From Hypericum androsaemum (lineage: Eukaryota; Streptophyta; Magnoliopsida; Malpighiales; Hypericaceae): a DNA stretch of 64,000 nucleotides. The stretch spans positions 2,331,487-2,395,486 of the forward strand of contig OZ023181.1 of the NCBI GenBank assembly GCA_963995505.1. The letters run 5' to 3'. Of the stretch, positions 56,395 through 64,000 are shown piece by piece. A model generated the notes under the pieces. That model was not told the DNA's origin and did no database searches. It worked only from the letters and a program-made list of their open reading frames with translations. Position 1 is the stretch's first letter. Each line of letters starts with the position of its first letter. The translations under genes were made by a program, and so were the position numbers.

Positions 56395-58730
56395 ATAATT
56401 GCTGAAATCTACCGGGACCTCCTATATATACTCTGCCCTAGTTCCGATTTTCTAGGGTTCCCTCGCGCTGTCTTTTCAAAAAAATTAGATCTAGGTGTCA
56501 GTAAGATGGCCCCAATCGTCGCCCTGCCCCGGTGGGACCCAGACCTACTCCGACGAGCCGGATCAGCTCCGGCAGGTCTCTGTCCACCGACAAGAAGGTC
56601 GTCCCCTCTTCGGCGTTCTCTTTTAGCTATTTTTTCCGTTCTCGAGAAAAGCTGTTACTTCGGAATCTATGTATAATAATTCTTACTTCTGAACTAAAAT
56701 GGTGTAACCAAAGTAGTTATACGGGGATCGATGTTTCCCGTTGTTGTGAGATTTGTTTTCATAATTTATTTTAAACGCGTTATGCGTTTGGAGAACCGGT
56801 GTTTTGTTTCGCGGTTACTTTGGTCGTTGTTCTGAATTGTAATAACCTTTGCGTTTCATGTCAGGCTGTTCGAAGATGATCCTGACTCCCAAGGTGCCTC
56901 CGCATCTGGATGTTCCGGTGCCAGATAGCTTCATTGGTCCGTTAAAGACTAGATGTGTATATGGAGATGGGGACACCGGATTTGGACTGCGCCGCACCCG
57001 TTACTGCAAGATTCGGTGGCTGCTGGAAGCATGGCAGAGAGGGAGAGAAGTTTCGAGGTTTTAAATTTTTTCCTGTGTATTTGCTGTGTCATTCGTGTAT
57101 TGTTTTTTGTTTATTTTTCTCTGAAACTTTTCCTGTTGTGAAGTGGGAATACATAATAAAACGGCATGAAGATAAAAGATGCGCTTGGACGTGCGTATTT
57201 GTGATGTCATCTTTAGCATTTTATGGTGCCCTATCAATCAATTGAAGTGACAAGGTAGGAAGTTAGCATCTAAAGTTAAGTCAACCTTCTATTTAAGATA
57301 AAACTTCTATTGAAGTTATTTATGCTACTGTGGCGTGATGAGCATGGTAGCCAACGTGACTCGCTTCCCTTTGATGTTTTATGAAGCTTACATCATTTCT
57401 CTATTCAATCTTAAACTTTTGGGAGGTTCTATACATAAGTTTTTTGGTAGAAAGGTTCTATAAATTAGTTCACAACTCCTCGAAGAACTTTTGCTTCATT
57501 GTACTTTTTTTTGCCTTTCTTTCCTTTTACTAGCAAGAAACTACCAAAGCAATAGCGAACAATATGATGGAAGCTCATTCAAATACAGGGATGACCATTA
57601 AGAGTTTTTATTGTTGGAGAAAGGCATCATGATCAGATACAAAAGCTTCAGATTATGCGAACTGCAACTCTCATTGACGTTCTAAGTCACCATTCCAAGC
57701 CATCTCCTGCAGCCCAGAAGGCAAGAGGGGACAAATATATAATCGTAAGGCTTGTTTGAGCTAATTCCAGTTGCATGAACTTCAAATTTTAACAGACTCA
57801 TAAAATTTTAACAATATACACATTCCATTGTTGCATTTGCTTGCTTTTTCTTTGCATTCCCTCAGCTAACTAATATATTACTCGTTTGACTTCTCGCAAT
57901 ATCCCACTATTTAATAGCCATGACAATATGGTCCGCTTCTCAGGAGTTAACTGTAGCTTAGATGAATTGGGTCCAGGATTTGTTACTCCTTTAGTGGTCT
58001 TCACATGTCTGTGGACTATTTGTAGTAATTTTTCCTTGTCATTCTCTGGTTGTGTCTCTGGTTTATTCTTCTGAATAATAGTTCTTCCAGTATCACTCCT
58101 TCAGCAGAGAAATGTATCAATGTTAATTGTTCTCAAATGAGAAGAATGAAACTATCCTTTGTTCTCCTTCTTCGAAGACAATTACCATTGATATTTTTCT
58201 CAGCTGAATGAGTGGTCCCAGAAGAACCATTATTCAGAAGAATAAATCAGAGAAAGCCCAACCAGAGACTCGCCGATGATATAGTTAGATAAGGAAAACT
58301 TTTTAGAGATAGTCCACAGATATGTGAAGACTACCAAATGAGAGTAACAAATCATGGATTAGTTTATCTAAGCAGCAGTCTCCTGAGAAGAAGATCATAT
58401 TGTCATGGTTGATAAATAGTAGGATATTGCGAGAAGTCTTATGAGTAACATAAAAGTCAGCTGGAGTATATTGAAGTGCAAAAACAAAGCAAAGGAAGTG
58501 CAACAAGGGAAGGTGTATGTTTTTCAAATTTAATGAGTCCTTAGGAATAGGAACTTTATGCTACTGGAATTAGATCAAACAAGTCTTACGCCTATATATT
58601 TGTCCCCTTCATTCACGCTTCACTAAAAAATTCATGTCGGAATGCGGGGCCGAAGGTAACACACGACCTCATTACGACCACAATAACCATTCTCTAATCA
58701 TATATTCTATCGACAGTAGTTCTAAGGTTA
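56395..58730 (+). pseudogene. PHD-finger gene remnant, copy D (PHD exon deleted)
   Basis: The promoter and leader recur (CTATATATACTCTGCCC; ATGGCCCCAATCGTCGCCC at 56506), as does the exon-like block GTCAGGCTGTTCGAAGATG at about 56861. Of the PHD exon only a scrap near 58645-58670 remains (GGGGCCGAAGGTAACACACG against copy A's GGGATGAAGGTAACACATCA). A foldback occupies 57660-58640. Confidence 0.55.
57660..58640. repeat. Foldback element in PHD copy D
   Basis: The left arm (about 57670-58035) matches the reverse complement of about 58300-58630 (CCACATGTCTGTGGACTAT against ATAGTCCACAGATATGTGAA-type ends). Same family and position as 28680-29576, so the insertion predates the segmental duplication. 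Confidence 0.65.
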
Positions 58731-59490
58731 TGGGCTTGCAGTAGATCAGCAGGCTCTTATCGGAGGTGGGTACTGGGAGCAGCAGTTCCGGTCGCACATC
58801 CTCTCGGGCGTCTTGCTTCCGAATTCCCGAGACCTCGATGGGTTAGGAGGATTCGGATGTCTAAATGACAAGGACTAATTAGGCGCTAGCCGTTCCAGGT
58901 AGGAAGAGGAGGGAGTCGGTGATGCACATTTATAGCCAAAAGCTTCTTAGCCGTTGCTATTGTATTGGACTAATTATGGATTGCGTGGGCTTTTTACTTT
59001 TGGCCGCTCGAATTGGGTCAACTTGGGCTTTTTTATGTCACCCCTCGGGCTTTTGGCCCAATATGGGCCGAGATCCAGCTGCTAACTATGCTAATCATAA
59101 TCATTGGTCTTCCTTTATTTATTTATTTTTTGGAAAGCTCTTCCTTGATTTTAATGAGTGATGTTCTGGTATTTTATTTTCCAATCAAAATATAACAAAA
59201 TTTATATATTATATTTTCGCAGGAAATACTTATTTATTTAAAGATGTTAAAATTGTTTTGGAAATATTGTAGATTCTTTTTGTGTTTTCCTGTTGCGACA
59301 TTCTCCTTTATTATTTTTAGGGACAAATCCCTCGCCGACACTACCTTTGTCCGGTGGTCGTCTTCTTCGAGGTCGGTGGGCGAAGGCGAAAGTGATGGTA
59401 GAAAACAAAATAACTAAAAATATGGTTTGATTTGGTTTATTTTGTTTTATAAGAATGGTGCTTTAAATATTTTACTTAGTTGAATCAGAG
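58731..59490. other. Intergenic, unique-looking sequence
   Basis: No gene was recognised. A moderately GC-rich patch at 58740-59080 carries short open frames without family resemblance; the rest is AT-rich. Confidence 0.4.
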
Positions 59491-59605
59491 AGTTCGATTT
59501 CTTGGTTTATTGAAAAATTAGAGGGAGAGTTCGATTTCTTGGTTTATTGAAAAATTAGAGGGAGAGTTATATTTCTTGGTTTATAAGAAAGAGAGAGAGT
59601 TCAAT
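59491..59605. repeat. 37-bp minisatellite, about three units
   Basis: AGTTCGATTTCTTGGTTTAT recurs at 59491 and 59528 and as a variant at 59565, giving a 37-bp period. It lies downstream of the DC1 gene. Confidence 0.85.
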
Positions 59606-59877
59606 TTCTTCATATTCTTATAAGTTGTAACTGTAAAATAATTTAAAGAAACAGAGACCCAATATCAAGAATAAATACTAGCAAATAATAGAAGAAGAAA
59701 AAATAGTGGCAAGCAAACAGCTTAACAACTCCAAACTTCCCAACAGTAGTAATTCTGAGGACTTGCAAGTACCATTTCGGTCCAATAAAATAAGCTGGAG
59801 TATAAATAAACACACTACAATAACCAAATTCATTGCGCCGAAATTTGCACGGATATTCACACTACGGATCTCCGAGG

Positions 59878-62371
59878 CTATTCTTCTAATTGAGGAGGAT
59901 CTTCACCATCTGAATCTAATAAATCAAGGCGTACTCCCTCCAAACCCGTAACGGCAGGCTTCCACCGCAAGCTCCTTGCATCTTTGAGGCATTGCTTGGA
60001 GAATTCAGTTCGTGCCCATATGGACTTCAAGCAAACGTCTTGTTGCATCTCCAATGCTTCAGCTCTCATCCTCAGTTTCTCCATCTCTTCGGCAATCTGA
60101 TCAAGCTCTCTCTGTTGCTCCGCGACTAGATTCTTAGCTCGAAGGCATAAATAGGCTCGAGCAACACGAGTCAGATGATCAAACATGAACTGAACATCGC
60201 AACCAACTTGTTTCAACCAGTTTAGATAGCCCCACCATTCCCTTAGTTTTTCTTCAGCGACATCTGCAACTTTAGTTCTGATCATGCTGTCTAAGACCGT
60301 TGTCCCAAAAACCTCAGCGAGAGCCAGAACTTTATCATCAAAAAAGCGCCCTTTTATGATACGCTGAGTTATAGCAGGATAGTACCTAAACGTGTTAACA
60401 AGAGATGATTGGCGACCTTCGGAACTGGTCTCCAGTCCTATTTCAAAGACGCTGCTCAATAACTCATCTGGAACTGCATCGTCAGTGAAGTCGTGAGATT
60501 CAAGCCTTCGAATCAACTGTGTAAAGGATTCTTCTGAAAGCACAAAGTTGCTGGCATCCAAAGGGTCCAATCCTTTGTTTCCTTCCACTGGCGAATCATA
60601 AGACTGAACATAATTTGGCTCCTCTCTGTCATTGTAATACCCCGCTTCACGGAGGAATTGGCGGAATGACATCTGTGGGAATCGGGTTTGGGTGCCCTCT
60701 TCTCCTTGTGTTCCAAGATCCCCATAACTCAGTAATACTTGAAGGTTCATCTCTATCAAGTCTATGCATGTGGATATCTTACACGCCCGCTGAAGTGGAT
60801 TCCCTGCAATTCTCAAGTTCACGTCTCCTCGCTGTCCCCTCAGTGAAGCTACAACCTGCTTACAACAGCCAAAAATGAGAAATCGTGTATGTTTCAACTT
60901 CACAAAATGAAGCGATAATTGGCATGGTTAGAGAGACTAGTACCTCCGAAACAACGCATTGGACCTCGCAAATCATGTGACAACCGTCCACGCAGTGATA
61001 AACGCCGAGCCTCGGATCTCTTGGCTCCTCACATACATGACAACAGAAACTGTTCTCAGCATCGTCTTCGTCGTCCTCGTTAACGAGATAATTCTTCAAA
61101 ATGAGAGGATGGACGTGGCATTTGTGCTTCTTAATGGAGGAGGGCAGCGGGCAGCACCAGATATGGATGCTGAAGCTGCAGTATGGTGCCTGGCAGCGGA
61201 GCGCAGCAGCGTTACAACAAGAAGCATGGCAGGAGCTGCATTTGACCTGATCATCATAGATGTTGTCCATGACCGTCAGAGGGTGCCTGTGCTGAGGGGA
61301 TACCACGGTCGGTGCTAGGGAAGCACATTCAGGGTGCAAACAAAGAGGGCATTCTTCCTGGAAGCATAGAAAAGCCACGTCATGACACTCTCCGCGACAG
61401 AGATGGCAGCGGACGGACAGTATCCCCTTTTCAGCGAGATTCACTAGGGGAAGAACTCGGGGAGGGTGAGAGACGTGGTGAATGTACCGGGCCAAGGACC
61501 CTGGTCGCTGTGATGAGCCACATTTGGTAGTTGCTTTATTTGGAGTAGGAGGGAGACAAAGTCGCCCACATACACCGCAATCCTTTGCTGGGATTTTAAA
61601 GCTCTGCACAGTGCTGCGTCCCAGCTTCCCGCGGTCGGATGATGCCACAGGTGACAACCAGCATGACATACAAAGGTTGAACTCGCACCGGCCACAGCGG
61701 AACATCAATGCCAGATTGTCAGGGCCGAATGACTGATCCCGCATCATTGCCAGAGGTGCATATAGAATGAGACTGCACCGGTGGGAGGGGTGTTGGATCT
61801 TCTGCGGCAACATGCCTAGGCAAGTTCCGTGGAGATAGAACTTGCACTGTGCGCATCCAAAAAAGGTGCCATCATCAAGAACCAAACAAGTCTCACCACA
61901 TATCTTGCACAGGCAAATCTCATTATGATTGGAATCAAACTCTTTAGGCGCGGGTGAGATTAGTGTCAGGGGATGGCCGTGACTGAAATGTAGGATCTTC
62001 CTATGTCCTCCATCTGAAGAATTTAACTCCTCCCTGGTGGGTACCTTCTTGGCACAACGGACATGTAAATTAAATTTGCATCCTTTGCACGAGTACAACA
62101 ACTTGTATTCGTCCCTCGTAAAGCAAGCATCGCAGTAGATTTCATCACGCACGACGCGCAGGAAAAGTGGGCATGGATGGAGCAAGTGCTGTATTCGCGG
62201 GGGAAGATGAGCACATGACTTGTGAACTTGGTAGTCTTCGCACCCGACAATGTCACAAACGTACGTCTCAGTACCCTGCTGCAGATTCTTATCACAGATA
62301 TCACACCTTTCTCTTCTTAATGTGGCTGCCCGGGATTGCAGCTTCAGTGGATGCCGGTGCACAAATGACAT
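59878..62371 (-). CDS. DC1 (Cys/His-rich C1) domain protein with helical C-terminal half, two exons
   Basis: Exon 1 is 62371-60944 and exon 2 is 60855-59878, joined in frame across an 88-bp GT-AG intron to give about 801 residues. The ATG at 62371 (MSFVHRHPLK) is the first usable start. Exon 1 carries about seven DC1-type repeats of the pattern H-x-C-x2-C-x-C-x2-C-x-H-x2-C. The first is CDICDKNLQQGTETYVCD and the last CCHVCEEPRDPRLGVYHCVD; the fourth is degenerate. DC1 proteins are plant-specific and many respond to stress, but substrates are unknown. Exon 2 has no zinc motif. It holds a region with FRQFLREAGYY, then a coiled-coil stretch (LVAEQQRELDQIAEEMEKLR) and an acidic tail (LLDSDGEDPPQLEE). 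That half loosely resembles PEARLI-4/phospholipase-like plant proteins, which I cannot confirm. The acceptor is a tandem AAGCAG, so one Gln may be optional. Confidence 0.8.
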
Positions 62372-62379
62372 GGTCGCCA

Positions 62380-63085
62380 ACGGCTTCTACAGGCTGCTAA
62401 AGTAAAGGGGAACTACGCTGCCTCACCCTGGCGTGTGGTTTGATCAGATAATACCATCCTACTTTTTTTTCCTTCCTTTCTCTAATCTCTCTCTTGTTTT
62501 TCTTTACCCCAATAGTTTCTTTTTCTCACTCCTACATCTCACGTTGATCAGTATGTTAGCATTGTATATAGACTATATGTAGTAGAATGCTATAATCCAA
62601 TGTGAGTAAAGCACAGAGAGATATAAAGTTAAAGGAGCTATCCTGTGTGAATTATTTCGCCGGAGATCTTTTCCTATTACAATTTCTAATAGAGTGTAAA
62701 AGACAAGACGACTGAACTGTCAAAGAACGTGAAGCAATACAGCCTTTATAAGTTTTTTTACTGAAGAAAAAGAGATGGCATTAGCATCATTTTAAGGCTT
62801 GTAAAGTTGAAGAATCAATTAAAGCCATATTACCAAGCAAGAGCCATATTTCTTTTATCCCACGAACATGAGTGGGGATGGAGTAAAGAATTGGGTAAAC
62901 TAACAGAAAGGCAACGTACCTAATCCCGCTTTTCTTCAATAAATCACAGCTCCCTACGTTGTTTTCAACCTCCAAATTTGTTCTAATCAAGATCATCACT
63001 AGGATTACAATACGATCACAACTCTCACTATCTATGGAAAAGCAAATGTGGGACAGGAAGAAATGGACGTTACAGCTTTTGTTTG
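62380..63085. other. Upstream region of the DC1 gene
   Basis: A pyrimidine-rich stretch at 62460-62540 (purine-rich on the gene's strand) and a TATA-like CTATATACA on the minus strand at about 62560 could be leader and promoter. No other gene recognised. Confidence 0.4.
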
Positions 63086-63290
63086 ATGGAATACCCCCTT
63101 TACTAAGTACTTGGGTATGAAGCTTCTCAGAATAATTCTTTACTTCTAGTTTTAGTAATCACTTTACTTCAAAAAATAACAAAGATGGAATAGTCCCTTT
63201 ACTAAGTACTTGGGTATGAAGCTTCTCAGAATAATTCTTTACTTCTAGTTTTAGTAATCACTTTACTTCAAAAAATAACAAAGATGGACA
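63086..63290. repeat. 100-bp tandem duplication
   Basis: TACTAAGTACTTGGGTATGA begins at 63101 and again at 63201, and the following 90 bases are identical. Only the two bases before CCCTTTACT differ. It is very recent or an assembly duplication. Confidence 0.95.
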
Positions 63291-63314
63291 ACCTTTTTTC
63301 TAATTACAATTGTA

Positions 63315-63506
63315 CTAACATTTGCATTGCAACTGTGTCAGGTAGAAAAAGGCCAAAAGATATGCATTTACAGAATCGATAACCTCTACCGGATCGTCGA
63401 GTCGAACGCTACACCGAAGCAGAAAACTAGCAGCAACCAGCTTGTAATGGAAGGGAAGGGCTGCCACTGAACCACCAGCTTGTTCAACTTCTTCTGCAGA
63501 ATTCTG
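63315..63506 (-). other. Exon-like open frame, unidentified
   Basis: After a good acceptor (GGTTGCAG at about 63507) the minus strand reads NSAEEVEQAGGSVAALPFHY and KLVAASFLLR, ending at a stop. EEVEQAGGSV..YKL is faintly like the end of organellar ribosomal protein L15, but the following residues do not fit. A second frame is also open (ILQKKLNKLVVQWQPFPSIT). No neighbouring exon is identified. Confidence 0.25.
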
Positions 63507-63509
63507 CAA

Positions 63510-64000
63510 CCAAGTGTAAACGTCAGATTAAGTTGTTTATTGTTTGTGAGTAAATGATTCAAGTGTGGCAATTTGGAGCTTGGAAAATAAACCCAATTAA
63601 TGTAACAGCATACCCAATAGTAAATTTTTGGTGTTTTCCCAATATTTATATTGTTTGTTGAGACAAAGAGCAAATGTTCAAAAACAGAGGGCCTGGTTTT
63701 TGAACAGAACCTGAAACATAACGAACTGAATCTGAAACAAGAACAGGAAAGAAAAATGACAAGAGAATCTTAAATTAACAGAATTAAGTACGATTTGTGC
63801 GTAAATGAAATATTTCTTTGATGATGCAACGCTTGCTTATGTCATGCATTTGGTCCTAAATTAAGTTCCAATTATGAACTAGCAATGCAACTTTAAAATT
63901 TGGTTGGAAAAACTTTGATACTCTTTGTTAGAAGTAGATTTTGCACACTTGTAATTTACACAAATTCGACGTCGCCTACACTCTTTACTGACTCAGAACT
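63510..64000. other. Non-coding right edge
   Basis: AT-rich sequence with no feature recognised. Confidence 0.4.

Noticed and set aside
60615..62400. Plus-strand frames of 70-119 residues within the DC1 gene
   Set aside because: Antisense shadows of the long Cys/His-rich coding exon.

Overview
This window is plant nuclear DNA, almost certainly from a woody eudicot. It is AT-rich and intron-containing, carries a group IX ERF transcription factor and a ubiquitin C-terminal hydrolase 3 (UCH3) gene, and is full of plant mobile elements: Mutator-like elements (MULEs) with long terminal inverted repeats (TIRs) and captured host-gene pieces, copia and gypsy-type LTR elements, L1-type LINEs, a tRNA-derived SINE, a hAT element and an Emigrant/Lemi1-like pogo element. 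The order Myrtales is possible, but the sequence alone does not fix the species. There is one 200-base assembly gap (47536-47735).

Layout. 1-9 kb: the edge of a CTNNBL1-like exon, a MULE carrying CTNNBL1 fragments (67-1218), a LINE remnant, another MULE and a strong foldback element. 11.2-12.1 kb: an intact single-exon ERF gene with TATA box and G-box. 12.3-14.0 kb: nested inverted-repeat elements. 15.7-18.0 kb: a complete nine-exon UCH3 gene on the minus strand. 18.3-58.7 kb: a large tandem segmental duplication. Its repeating order is an AT-rich block, a satellite of about 505 bp, a PHD-finger gene remnant and a copia LTR fragment. It has been cut up by many later insertions, several with exact target-site duplications (TSDs). 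Sister copies inside the window preserve uninterrupted versions of several insertion sites, so the order of events can be read directly. 59.9-62.4 kb: a two-exon DC1 (Cys/His-rich) gene on the minus strand with an unusual helical C-terminal half. 62.4-64 kb: mostly non-coding, with a 100-bp tandem duplication.

Three genes look functional: the ERF, UCH3 and the DC1 protein. They show no sign of acting together. The most notable content is the duplication hub. Here MULEs carry pieces of CTNNBL1 and histone H2A. Two unrelated elements hit the TATA box of paralogous LTR copies independently. Several long hairpins could feed small-RNA production. All family names come from reading the translated sequence and recalled family motifs; no database search was run.
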